Below, piece by piece: positions 1 to 9,670 of a DNA stretch of 64,000 nt. Numbering within the stretch: position 1 is the first letter of the stretch; every line of letters starts with the position of its first letter. The DNA is taken from assembly GCA_034509735.1 (NCBI GenBank), contig JACGWO010000001.1, positions 29,267,966 through 29,331,965 of the forward strand, written 5' to 3'. A program made the translations under genes and the position numbers. The notes beneath the pieces are model-generated. The model made no database searches. It was not told the origin of the DNA and was given only the letters and a program-made list of their open reading frames with translations. This stretch comes from Sesamum alatum. Lineage: Eukaryota > Streptophyta > Magnoliopsida > Lamiales > Pedaliaceae.

Positions 1-1440
1 GAAATGCAGTAATCCTGAATCAATAATGTTTAGGAATCAGATTTATCTCATGTAACGAGATTAGCTACTCTTCTAGTTATGAACATATGTACTTGTCCAG
101 TCTTTTCACCAATGTACTTTAATTTAAATTTAGAAGCCATGATGCATATGAACCGCCATTCTACAATTTGCTAGGTTTTATTGTTAGTGATAATATGCTA
201 GTCTTTTCACGAATATAATTTTGTTGGGATTGAAGAAGCCGTATACACTTGAACCCCTTTGTATAATATGGTAGGTTTTATTGTCGGTGATTCACATCCT
301 CCATGGAATCCTAGTTATTAAGTATGCCATATATGCATAACAGTATGCATAATGTTATGCATTATTAGTATGATAAGTGAATTGGGTTCGTTTCATCACT
401 TTGTGTATATTTATATGCAGAGTTGCGGAGAGCATTGCTATGGAACCCCGGAGTTCTCTGCTAAAAGATAGAAGAAAGGCGAAGGACAAAAAAATTATTA
501 AAAAGCAAAAAATTGGAAGAAAGGAGGAGAAGTTTTTTTTTCCTAAAAAAGTATTTGATAGAAAAAAAGTTGAAAGAGAAAAAATGATTAAAAAAACTAT
601 CTTTTCAGAACATGATGCTGATTAATGATGTGCTTCAAATTCTTGGGAAAGGTATGGTATCGTTTTTATATTGATTAGGCTTCTGTTTCCTTTAGCATCT
701 TTGGTTTTTTAATATTTGGTTGCATGGTAACTCAGTCTCTTAAATCGATGCTTTTCTTGATTTAGGTTGGTGCTCGATGCTTGAGAATTTATTGTCAATT
801 TCCCAAGACCTTATCACTTGGGGGTTCATTCATGGTAAAGCACCTGTAATTGCTTAACTGTTGTCATTATGTATGTTTATCTATCTGGATTAGTTGTTTA
901 GTATCAATATGTGACAAATAAGGTGCTTATTTTGTTTATATGGTCCAATGCTTTCATTATGTTCTAGGTTTGTTTTCTTCTTATATTTGAGTCTTTTCTT
1001 GTCATTCAAGTGTGGTTTGTTCGAAATCTATTACCTTACTGGCCTTGCTTTTCTTGTAACTTAGTTACTTATTCATATTTCAATGAAATTTTCCTTGGGC
1101 AAATGCAATAATCCTGAATCAATTATGTCTAGGTATCAGATTTATCTTATGTAACGAGCATTAGCTACTCTTCTTGTTATAAACTTAAATACATGTCTTC
1201 ACTAATGTAATTTGGTTGAAATTGAAGAATTCATAATAAACTCGAACCCTGTTCTAAAAGTTGCTAGGTTTATTGTCAGTGATAATATGCTAGTCTTTTC
1301 ACGAATACAGTTTTGTTGGAATTGAAGCCATATACACTTGAACCTCTTTGTATAAAATATAGTAGGTTTGATGGTCAGTGATTCACATCCTCCATGGTGA
1401 AGCTGCAAGGTCTTACATAGTGGTTCTTTCTGATGTACTT
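1..1440 (+). repeat. Segmental duplication copy A of a gene fragment
   Basis: This block is repeated almost colinearly at 3378-4815, at an offset of about 3,377-3,380 bp. Matching landmarks are the opening gaaatgcagtaatcctgaat, present at 1 and 3378, and the stretch around the motif tccatggtga near 1392, which recurs near 4771. The middle part (about 330-1090) also matches 2490-3395. Intron-like and exon-like parts are copied together, so this is duplication at the DNA level and not retroposition of an mRNA. Small indels and substitutions separate the copies. Confidence 0.85.
419..840 (+). pseudogene. Pseudo-exon cluster 1 (unidentified lysine-rich protein)
   Basis: Three exon-like pieces can be seen. 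The first follows an atgcag acceptor at 414-419 and reads through MEPRSSLLKDRRKAK into a very Lys/Arg/Glu-rich, probably coiled-coil stretch, open until about 625. The second follows ttttcag near 608 and reads NMMLINDVLQILGK up to a ggtatg donor near 651. The third follows a gatttag acceptor near 765 and ends at a catg/gtaaag donor near 836. In this copy the third exon is out of frame, reading MLENLLSISQDL and then slipping within a G run. I do not recognise the family. The same three pieces recur in the other two copies, which suggests a once real gene now decaying. No start codon with supporting context can be chosen. Confidence 0.45.
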
Positions 1441-1925
1441 TTTGATATGTAGAATCTTATCCCAAATAAATATATGAAAATTTCTTTACCTACAATGATG
1501 AAAGTTCTCATTCAGAACTATGATAGTTCTCTTGTGTTTGTACAATATTTTTTAAGCACTACTCTTCTCTCTGATAAATCTAGATGTGATGTCATTTCCG
1601 TATGGTAATTTTGTTGAACAAAAAGTAATTTTCTTTGTGTTACTTCACTTTTCTTACATTCTTCTTCGATCATTTGTGTCCTTAACCCCAAGCTTCTTGA
1701 TATAAATATCATCTCACTTGAAGCATATGTACTCTTATTTTTACTAATAGAACGAGATCTAGGCTTCACGCTCTTCTGTAGAAAGGTAGACTTGTAACAA
1801 CATTATACTATTTTTTATTGAAGCTATCTATTGAAGGATTAGTATTCAGTTAGATTGCGCTTGAGAAATGGATTTTACTTTGAGGAAAGATTCGAAATGA
1901 TTCGAAAGTCAGGTTGTTTAGCTGA
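1441..1925. other. No recognisable gene; AT-rich intron-like sequence
   Basis: This stretch holds unstructured AT-rich sequence between duplication copy A and the nucleoredoxin-like fragment. A minus-strand reading frame of 83 codons at 1518-1769 has no recognisable motif and is probably chance. Confidence 0.4.
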
Positions 1926-1944
1926 TTGGAGTTACTTTTCTTGC

Positions 1945-2155
1945 AGGTTAAACTCTCCGAGTATATAGGAAAGAAATATATTATTCCCTTTTCCTCCCCA
2001 GTGCACTTCACCCTTGTTTGTCCCTCTGGTGGGTCTGAAACTCGATCTTCTGATCACAGCACACTAGTAATTCCTTCGAATCTTATTTACAAATTGTTCC
2101 ATCATTTCTGTTGCAGAGATCATTGTTTTCAGTGACCGTTATGATGAATTTCAGA
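1945..2155 (+). pseudogene. Possible nucleoredoxin-like exon remnants
   Basis: After a cttgcag acceptor (about 1941-1947) the frame reads [17 protein letters not shown]. This resembles the beginning of the thioredoxin-like fold in plant nucleoredoxins, where a V-x-L-S-E-L-V-G-K segment precedes the strand before a WCPPC active site. No WCPPC motif follows, and the frame continues with unrelated residues. A second piece after a gttgcag acceptor near 2117 reads [17 protein letters not shown], similar to the family's conserved strand ending in S-S-D-R-D. The order of the two pieces is right for the family. The similarity is judged by eye and is weak. If real, this is a decayed fragment lacking the catalytic cysteines. 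Confidence 0.28.
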
Positions 2156-2623
2156 AGTTGAACAGAAGTACTAGTTGTACCCGTAGACAGTGTGGTAAGT
2201 CTTACTTTTCAGTCTGAAAATCTGGTTGAAAATTTCATGTTCCTACTTATCATTACACTGTTATAACTAGATCACTTATACTGGCAGTTACAGTGGATGA
2301 TGCTTCTATTTTATGTTCAATCGGTCCTCTTGGCTCTGCTTCTTGTTTCTGTACATGTGACCTTATGATGTTTATCCATCATTCTGTTGATTGCTTGACT
2401 GAAACTTGTTTTTATCTGTCAGCTTGTAATCATTTCAAACTTGGTGCCTTTTTGCCATGATTAAAGTGTTATGGCTTTTCTTTTTGTGATTATATTTGCA
2501 TTTCTTGATAATATCTCTTTTTCCTCTGGGAAGATAGAAAAATCGCTTGGCCCTTTAGTGCTTTGTGCATTACTGTTATGATAAGTGAATTTGATTCCTT
2601 CATCATTTTGTGTATATTTATAT

Positions 2624-3122
2624 GCAGAGTTGCAAAGAGCATTGCTATGGAACCCCGGAGTTCTCTGCTAAAAGATAGAAGAGAGGCAAAGGAGAAAAAA
2701 ATTATTGAAAAGCAAAAAATAGAAAGGAAGGAGAAGGTGAAAAAAAATACTATTTGATAGAAAAAAAAAAGGCAAAAGAGCAAAAATGATTAAAAAACTA
2801 TACTAAAAAATAGAAAACAAGGAGAAGGAGAAAAAAAATACTATTTGATAGAAAAAAAAGGCGAAAGAGCAAAAATGATTAAAAAATTGTCTTTTCAGGA
2901 CATGACGCAGATGAATGACATACTCAAATTCTTGGGAAAGGTATCATATCATTGTTATATTGATTAGGCTTCTGTTTCCTTTAGCATCTTTTGTTTTTTA
3001 ATATTTGGTTGCTTGGTAACTCAGTCTCTTAAATCGATGCTGTTCTTGATTTAGGCTGGCGCGCAATGGTTGAGTATTATTGTCACTTTCCCAAGAGCTT
3101 ATCACTCGAGGTTCATTCATGG
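2624..3122 (+). pseudogene. Pseudo-exon cluster 2
   Basis: This is the second copy of the unidentified gene fragment. Exon 1 follows the atgcag acceptor near 2620-2626 and reads MEPRSSLLKDRREAKEKK and onward before stopping at 2757. Exon 2 follows ttttcag near 2898 and reads DMTQMNDILKFLGK. Exon 3 follows the gatttag acceptor near 3055 and ends at catg/gtaaag near 3121. The Lys-rich part has been lengthened by an internal tandem duplication (see 2731-2890). Exon 3 does not read in the frame of the best-preserved copy. Function is unknown. Confidence 0.42.
2731..2890 (+). repeat. Internal tandem duplication, about 91 bp, two copies
   Basis: The gagaagg...aaaaaaatactatttgatag block beginning at 2731 is repeated beginning at 2822. 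Each copy is followed by a similar a-rich tail and aaaaatgattaaaaaa. Copies A and C of the larger duplication carry only one instance, so this arose after copy B formed. Confidence 0.75.
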
Positions 3123-3377
3123 TAAAGCACGTATAATTGCTTGATTCCTGTCAATATTTACGTTGATCTATCTGCAGAAGTTATTTAATATCAATATGTG
3201 ACAAATAAGGTGCTTATTTGTTTATATGGTCCAACGCTTTCGTTATGTTCTAGGTTTGTTTTCTTCTTATATGTGAGTCTATTCTTGTCATGCAAACAAT
3301 GGTCTCTTGAAACTTTATTAATTTACTGGCATTCCTTTCCTTGTAACTTATTCATATTTCAGTGAAATTTGCTCGCA

Positions 3378-4815
3378 GAAATGCAGTAATCCTGAATCAA
3401 TAATGTTTGGAATCAGATTTATCTCATGTAACGAGATTAGCTACTCTTCTAGATATAAACATACTTGTCCAGTCTTTTCACCAATGTACTTTAATTTAAA
3501 TTTAGAAGCCATGATGCATATGAACCCCATTCTATAATTTGCTAGGTTTTATTGTTAGTGATAATATGCTAGTCTTTTCACGAATATAATTTTGTTGGGA
3601 TTGAAGAAGCCGTATACACTTGAACCCCTTTGTATAATATGGTAGGTGTTAATGTCGGTGATTCACATCCTCCATGGGATCCTAGTTTTTAAGTATGCCA
3701 TATATGCATAACTTTTACATATACGCATAACGTTATGCATTATTAGTATGATAAGTGAATTAGGTTTGTTTCATCATTTTGTGTATATTTATATGCAGAT
3801 GGCGGAGAGAAATGCTATGGAACCCCGGAGTTCTCTTCCAAAAGATAGAAGAAAGGCGAAGGACAAAAAAAATTATTAAAAAGCAAAAAATTCGAAGAAA
3901 GGAGAAGGAGAATTTTTTTTCTACAACTATTTGATAAAAACAAAGTTGAAAGAGAAACAATGATTAAAAAACTATCTTTTCAGAACATGATGCTGATTAA
4001 TGACGTGCTTCAAATTCTTGGGAAAGGTATGATATCAGTTTTATTTTGATTAGACTTCTGTTTCCTTTAGGATCTTTGGTTTTTTGATATTTTGTTGCAT
4101 GGTAACTCAGTCTCTTAGATCGATGCTTTTCTTGATATAGGCTGGGGGCGCGAAGCTTGAGAATTTATTGTCAATTTCCCAAGACCTTGTCACTTGGGGT
4201 TCATTCATGGTAAAGCACGTGTAATTGCTTAACTGCTGTCATTGTGTCGGTTTATCTATCTGGAGTAGTTGTTTAGTAGCAATATGTGACAAATAAGGTG
4301 CTAATTTCATGGTTGAATGCTTTCATTATGTTCTAGGGTTGTTTTCATCTTATATTTGAGTCTTTTCTTGTCATTCAAGTATGGTGTGTTTGAAATCTAT
4401 TATCTTCCTGGTGTTGTTTTTTTTGTAACTTAGTTACTTATTCATATTTCAATGAAATTTTGCTTGGGAAAATGCAATAATCCTTAATCAATAATGTCTA
4501 GGTATCAGATTTATCTTATATAACGAGCATTAGCTACTGTTCTAGTTATAAACTTAAATACATGTCTAGTCTTTTCACCAATTTAATTTGGTTGAAATTG
4601 AAGAATTCACAATAAACTTGAACCCTGTTCTAAAAGTTGCTAGGTTTATTGTCCGTTATAATATGCTAGTCTTTTCACGAATATAGTTTTGTTGGAATTG
4701 ACTAAGTCTTGATACACTTGAACCCCTCTATATCAAATATAGTAGGTTTTATTATCAGTGATTCACATCCTCCATGGTGACGCTGCAAGGTCTTACATAG
4801 TGGTTCTTTCTGTCG
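3378..4815 (+). repeat. Segmental duplication copy C
   Basis: This is the counterpart of 1-1440 with small indels. The region starts with the same gaaatgcagtaatcctgaat text and runs past the ggtcttacatagtggttctt motif near 4790. After that point it continues into sequence (4816-5062) that copy A lacks but that recurs at 7240-7500. Confidence 0.85.
3799..4208 (+). pseudogene. Pseudo-exon cluster 3 (best-preserved exon 3)
   Basis: This is the third copy of the same fragment. Exon 1 follows the atgcag acceptor near 3794-3799 and carries the MEPRSSLPKDRRKAK block. One extra A in the following A-run shifts the frame. Exon 2 after ttttcag near 3982 reads NMMLINDVLQILGK up to a ggtatg donor. Exon 3 after the gatatag acceptor (4134-4140) reads AKLENLLSISQDLVTWGSFM in a frame that joins exon 2 cleanly, so this copy probably shows the ancestral protein best. 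I cannot name the family. Confidence 0.45.
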
Positions 4816-5062
4816 TACTTGTTGAAATGAATGATTGCTGTTGTATTAATTGAAAGAGTGATTATGAAATTTACCAATATGTCATGTTTACCATTTTTAA
4901 CTTATCATAATTGACTAGGAGTAACTCTTCAGTCGATTTATTTACAATATCTCACCAAAAGCTCAGGCAGGAGTTCTGGATGGGAAGTTCGGTGAATTTT
5001 GCTGCCTTTACACAAAATGTACTACATTTTCCTTGTAGTTTTCGTTGATAGATGAGTAAATG
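4770..5062 (+). repeat. Duplicated block, partner at 7240-7500
   Basis: Shared landmarks are the gacgctg(c/t)aaggtctta motif at the left end, taactcttcagtcgat near 4925, and the caccaaaagctca motif. The partner has diverged by many substitutions, so this pair is older than copies A and C. No coding sequence is recognised. Confidence 0.75.
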
Positions 5063-5449
5063 GATAGGAAATTTTCTCTTGTTTGCTTAGAGTATTAGTG
5101 CAAGCAGTCTGACATACATTTCTGGTTAAGTGTTTTTTTTTCACTTTTTTTATGTTTTGAATGTATGTAAATCTCTTTTTTTTTTGTTTCTTTCCTTGTC
5201 TAGCCTATTTTTCAAAGGCACCCACGACCTCAAAAAGAATACCAGTCGTTTTCCCTTGTATACAATGACATTTGGTGTTGAAGAATTAGCATTTTATAAA
5301 CTAACTTTTTAGCTCATTATAAATTACATAATTTTAGTGTTGGTGATATGTAGTCATAAATTGAGCAGGAATCTTGAGCCAAAGCCAAGCTGGAGAATAA
5401 AACAACACAAGTCACAGGCTTGCCTTCAGATTTAGATGTGATTTACATA
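5063..5449. other. No recognisable gene
   Basis: This stretch is T-rich sequence without a paired copy in the window that I could find. A plus-strand frame at 5130-5312 is a low-complexity Phe/Leu reading of T-runs and is not supported as a gene. Confidence 0.4.
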
Positions 5450-5720
5450 ATTTCTTATCATTCAGGGTTTATTCATGGTAAAGCACTTGTAATGGCATAA
5501 ATTCTATCAATATTTACGTTGATCTATCTGGAGAATTTATTTAATATCAATATGTGAAAAATAAAGTGCTTATTTTGCTTATATGGTCCAATGCTTTCAT
5601 TATGTTCTAGGTTTGTTTTCTTCTTCTATGTGAATCTCTTCTTGTCGCTCAAAGAATGGTGTCTTGAAAATTTAATATTTTACAGGCATTCCTTTTCTTG
5701 TAACTTCTTGGCTATTATTT
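5450..5720 (+). repeat. Fourth, partial copy (D) of the intron-3 side of the duplication
   Basis: From the ttcattcatggtaaagcac-like motif near 5468 the sequence follows the same text as 830-1060, 3115-3350 and 4195-4440. It includes the ttaatatcaatatgtga motif and the tatggtccaatgctttcatt motif. Exons 1 to 3 are absent, so this is a truncated copy. Confidence 0.75.
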
Positions 5721-5734
5721 TACAATTCGTATGA

Positions 5735-6070
5735 AGGTCTTTCAATGCCTCCTCATGCTTGAAAGGTGACACTTCTGTAAATGCTCTTTCTCTACTCTTA
5801 TACCTATCAAGGCTTGGATACGTTGGTAATCAAAATTATCTTACTAGTTTCGATCGATTATTTCATCTTCTGTTTAAGATGAATTGTTATTATGGGTGAC
5901 ATGTTTTTCTACCTGCTAAATGTTATTTTGACCAGTTTTATTATTTAGATGCTTTTATCTCCCACATGGTTTGTTTGTTGTATTGCTTCTGAGGTCAATA
6001 AACATCACATTTATATGACAAGAGAGTAGTTCGGCTGTTTTATTTTTCCTGCAGTCAGCTTTTGTTTCAA
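5735..6070 (+). repeat. Duplicated block, first copy
   Basis: This block is repeated at 7655-7985. Landmarks are the tgaaaggtgacacttc motif, atcttactagtttcgatc, the gattatttcatcttctgttt motif, gcttttatctcccaca and gtattgcttctgaggtcaat. No coding potential is recognised. Together with the 4770/7240 pair it shows that 4770-6070 and 7240-7985 are related, with different internal deletions. Confidence 0.8.
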
Positions 6071-6089
6071 TGATCAACTGTCTCCCTGG

Positions 6090-6600
6090 TTCTGTTTAAC
6101 CCTACATGTTAATTTATTTTTCAATGTACATTGAGAACACTTCTAAGGAACAAGAAGAATGTGAGGTTTCTGAGGTAAGTTTTGTGCAATAGGAAAATCT
6201 TCTGCACGGAGGTTCTTTAATGGCAAAGGCTTCATGGTATGTCTTGTTCTCATCTTACTAAGAATTTGAGTGATAAATGCAATATATATCATTGCTCCTT
6301 GAACTTTATGTTGTTGTCAACAAGACAATGACTTTGGATAAGCTAAGCTAATCTTTACCGATGGTCATTGATTTCCCTGATTCTGTTTTAACCCTACATG
6401 TCCATTTCTTTTGTTGTAGGCCGATAAAGTTTACATAGAGAATGCTTCTAAGGAACAGGATTACAAGAAGAATATGAGGTTTCTAAGTTAAGTATTGTGC
6501 AATACGAAAATTTTCTTCCCGAAGTTTCTCTTAGTGTTCAAAGACCTCATGGTATGTTCTCTAGCTTACATCTTACTTTGAATTTGAATGATAGAAGTAT
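6090..6600 (+). repeat. Two adjacent copies of a short exon-bearing block
   Basis: The block 6090-6280 is repeated at 6375-6600. Each begins with the ctggttctgttt/ctgattctgtttt aacc-ctacatgt text. Each includes an exon-like piece: IENTSKEQEECEVSE ending at a gaggtaagt donor at 6171-6181, versus a second one after a ttgtag acceptor at 6414-6419 reading IENASKEQDYKKN with the donor damaged to gttaagt. Both also share ttttgtgcaata and the catggtatgt motif. The parent gene is unknown. Confidence 0.65.
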
Positions 6601-7239
6601 TCTCCATGTCTCTTCTTGCTTCACTTGTTCTCTTTTTGTGCATGTTTCATGCTTTAAAATATTACAACTTTTAAAATATTTATTATTTTTGTATACACTA
6701 AAAGTGAGTCTATTTCATATTGTTATTTTTATATATAAAGTATTATTGTTATATATTATATTTTTTTTATAGATATGTACTCATAATTTCATATTTATAT
6801 GCGTACATGCTACATAAAAAAGATTGGATTTGGGCTATGTGCGCTGAAATTCAGAGAGTGCTTAAGCTCTTTCTTAGATGCTTATCATACCTCATTTGCT
6901 GTCATGGTAGTATGGTTGTGATTCTTGACTTAGATGTATGCCTCTGATCTGTAAATAATTACGCTATAACAAATTGAACTTACTTTATTCCAAAAAAATC
7001 CCAACTTTTGTATACTAAATTCCTTTCTTTGAACAAAAATGAAGGTTAAGTTTAAAGACATGTGAAATAGGCAAGATGTATCTTTATCCTTGTTTTAATA
7101 TTGCTGGGTAAACATATGCAAAAGCTGTAGCTTGTTTTGTTTGAGGTTTCCACCTCGTAAAAGCTCTGGAAGAAAGCAATAATAATAGTAATAGTTATAG
7201 AAACAGAAGAGATATCGAATCTTATTGCTCTCAATTTTT
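6601..7239. other. No recognisable gene; AT-rich spacer
   Basis: This stretch is AT-rich sequence with a run of TA/T-rich low complexity around 6715-6775. Frames at 6497-6772, 6720-6947 (plus strand) and 7052-7351 (minus strand) lack any recognisable motif and overlap repeat or low-complexity text. I treat them as chance. Confidence 0.4.
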
Positions 7240-7500
7240 CGGTGACGCTGTAAGGTCTTAGATAGATGTTCGTTCTGTCATATTTGTTGAATGAATAATT
7301 GATGCTATAGTAATTGAAAGAGCGATGAAGAAAATTGTTGGCATGTCCCATTTCCCATTTTTAACTTATCATATTTGACCGGGAGTAACTCTTCAGTCGA
7401 TGGATTTAAAATATCACACCAAAAGCTCATACAACAGTTCTTGGTGGGAAGGTGGGTAATTTTTGGTTCCTGTACACAAAAAGTATTACATTTTTCTTTG
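7240..7500 (+). repeat. Duplicated block, partner of 4770-5062
   Basis: This block has the same landmark order as 4770-5062 (gacgctg, aaggtctta, gagtaactcttcagtcgat, accaaaagctca), with many substitutions. Confidence 0.75.
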
Positions 7501-7551
7501 AAAGATGAGTAAGTGATTTAGGTCAATATTTTGTTTCCTATTGATGTGTTT

Positions 7552-7570
7552 GGGGGGGGGGGGGGGGGGG
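7552..7570 (+). repeat. G19 homopolymer
   Basis: This is an uninterrupted run of 19 G, followed by tgttggg. It is conspicuous in a strongly AT-rich surrounding. Such runs can form quadruplex structures and are prone to length error. It has no counterpart in the related block at 4770-5062. Confidence 0.9.
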
Positions 7571-7654
7571 TGTTGGGCTGGAGCACGTGGTGAAATATTC
7601 CTAGTAACTCGCTTTAATCCATTGGAAACTTTTAGTAGCTATTTCTAATCGTTT

Positions 7655-7985
7655 TTCCATGCCTCCCCATGCTAAGGTGACACTTCCAGAAATGCACTCT
7701 CTGCTCTTATATATATCAAGGTTTTGATATTTTGATTAATACTTTGGTGATCAAAATTATCTTATTAGTTTCGATCTATTATTTCATCTTCTGTTTAAAG
7801 ATGAATTCTTATTGTGGTGACATGTTTTTCTATCTGCTAAATATTATTTGATTGATTTTATTATTTAGAGGCTTTTATCTCCCACATTGTTATGTGTTGT
7901 ATTGCTTCTGAGGTCAATAAAAATCATATTTATATGACAGGAGGGTAGTTGGGCTGTTTTCTTTTCATGCTGTCAGCTTTTGTAT
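7655..7985 (+). repeat. Duplicated block, second copy
   Basis: This is the counterpart of 5735-6070, carrying the gtattgcttctgaggtcaat and gcttttatctcccaca landmarks. It ends where the AT-rich repeat zone starts. Confidence 0.8.
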
Positions 7986-7989
7986 TGAT

Positions 7990-8861
7990 GTTCATCTTGA
8001 GAACGTTTCTAATGGACAATTATTATTTTGATACTTTTATATGTTGTTTGATTACATCAAAATGCAAATAATTATAATGTAAAGAACTAATTATTTATGT
8101 TAAAGCAAAACCTCTACAATTTTTAAAAAAATAATTTATTTATTATGATTTGTGCAAAATGTTTATTGGAATATTTTCAAATTAAATAATAATTCAATTT
8201 CAAAAGGTAATAAAATATTAACTCAAATACAAATATAAATTAAAAAATAATTTATTATTTATATCAAAATAAATATTTTTATTTTATCAATTTTTATTCA
8301 ATTTTCCTACTAATTGTAGTTTTGTGACTTTACATCTACTGATATTAGTTATCTATTTGGGGTCTTCCAGCTTGTATGATGAATTATTAAAATCATTAAT
8401 GTATTGCAATTATAGTACTATTTTTATTTATATGGACCATGAGATGGCTAAATTTTTATTTTATATCTATTGATTACTTTTATTACTGCCATTGCTTTTA
8501 CATTTACAATTTATAAAAAATGCCTTTACGTAGAATATGAAATAATAAATTTTTTTACCTCAAATACAAATAAATATAATTTAAAACAAAATTTATTATT
8601 TATATCAAAATAAAGATATCCTAGCTTATATGATTATTGTAAAATACTAAATAGTTTTTCTTTTACTTTTTGTGAATTTAACATTTAATTAACTCCAATT
8701 GTTTTTTCACATTTATAATGTATATTTATTAAAAATGCCAGAATATGAAATAAGGAGAAATTTGCCAATTTATAGTATAAATGTAATTTACTGTGGTATG
8801 TTATTTGGATTACTAATTATTTATAGCAAAATTTCTACAATTTAATAAAAAAATTATCTCT
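7990..8861 (+). repeat. Diverged AT-rich repeat zone, left part
   Basis: This is degenerate sequence built from motifs that recur through the next 19 kb: gtaaagaactaattatttat, aatttattatttatatcaaaata, aacatttaattaactccaatt and tataatgtatatttatt. It is related to the AT-rich body of the 1.15-kb units, but the order of motifs is shuffled and there are many indels. No genes are seen. Confidence 0.75.
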
Positions 8862-9370
8862 TCGAGTTCTCTCCCTATACTTTATTTGACAGGGGCGGAG
8901 CACTCTATCAATAACAAGAAAAAGGTCGCAATTCAGTTTCAAATGGTTTGAGCTTGGAAGAAACCTGCTATCTATCAATAGGCGAGAACAGACTGCTTTG
9001 CCTATCTATTCTATTATGGCCGGCTTGAAGACATCAGAGGAAGACCATCATCTCTATCCGGGTACGATCATAGCTTCATTCATTTCCAGTAGCCTTTTTT
9101 TTCTAAGAGTCCCCAGCCCTAGGTTGCCCCTCATACACTAATCTATTAGGAACCAGTAAAGGATCTGCCACCGCTTTCCTTGACGACTTATGCTGCTGAG
9201 TCATATGATGTTAGAGTAAAGTCTGATGCCGCTGACTCAGTAGACGATACAATTTAAGTAGCTTAATCTGTAGATGATACCACAGATGTTGTTGAATCAG
9301 ACGTTGTTGCTAAATTATCCACGGTGGTACCACAGGAAGACCATAACATAATCGAGAGTACCCATCGGGT

Positions 9371-9467
9371 ATGAATAAAGAAAAGATAGGACCTAGTTAG
9401 CAATATGTGGGGCTGTGGGTAAGAATAAAGAAAAGATAGGACCTAGTTAGGAATATGTGGGGCTGTT
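9371..9467 (+). repeat. 50-bp tandem duplication, two copies
   Basis: The gaataaagaaaagatagg motif and the following cctagttag(c/g)aatatgtggggctgt text occur at 9373 and again at 9423. Only one or two substitutions separate the copies, so the duplication is recent relative to the surrounding repeats. Confidence 0.9.
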
Positions 9468-9547
9468 GACAAGCTTGCTAGATCCTTCCTTTGAGGTTCT
9501 GATATAGAATTATGGATTCACCTACTAGCTATGACAAAAAAAAAAAG

Positions 9548-9632
9548 GGTGGCCTAGGAATTCGAAAAGCAAGAGATAAGAATGTGTCTCTCATCGGAAA
9601 ACTTGGATGGGACCTTGGGTCGGATAAGTTAT
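9548..9632 (+). pseudogene. Fragment of LINE reverse-transcriptase ORF
   Basis: The frame starting at 9548 reads GGLGIRKARDKNVSLIGKL, continues with GWDLG, and stops at a TGA near 9630. This matches the pattern GGLG-(I/V)-(R/K) ... N-x-(A/S)-L-(L/I)-x-K-(L/Q)-x-W found downstream of the catalytic RT core in plant non-LTR retrotransposons and related reverse-transcriptase-like proteins. Only about 28 codons survive. An A11 run precedes it. It comes from a different LINE than the one at 37.9 kb, judging by the residues. Confidence 0.55.
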
Positions 9633-9670
9633 GAGTAGAAGTGTTGCGGGGTAGATAGATGAGACGTAAT

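Larger units (their letters stand above)
2490..3395 (+). repeat. Segmental duplication copy B (partial)
   Basis: This block matches about 330-1090 of copy A and about 3700-4460 of copy C. It carries the same pseudo-exons and the same following intron text (the tcagtctcttaaatcgatgc and caatatgtgacaaataaggt motifs). Its 3' end runs directly into the start of copy C near 3378. Copies A, B and C therefore form a broken tandem arrangement. Confidence 0.8.
8862..9670. other. Inserted segment of higher GC (mixed origin, possibly organelle-derived in part)
   Basis: The base composition changes sharply at about 8862 and returns to AT-rich repeat at about 9670. The left two thirds (for example, around tatggccggcttgaag at about 9013) have the flavour of plant mitochondrial intergenic DNA. 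This is only an impression, and no organelle gene is identified. It contains an exact-like 50-bp tandem duplication (9371-9467) and a LINE fragment (9548-9632). AT repeat text abuts both sides, so it was inserted into, or captured within, the repeat zone. Confidence 0.5.

Noticed and set aside
2490..2783. Minus-strand 97-codon ORF with a Phe-rich N-terminus (membrane-like)
   Set aside because: It is the complement of the A-rich, Lys-coding pseudo-exon. The hydrophobicity is just poly(T) reading.
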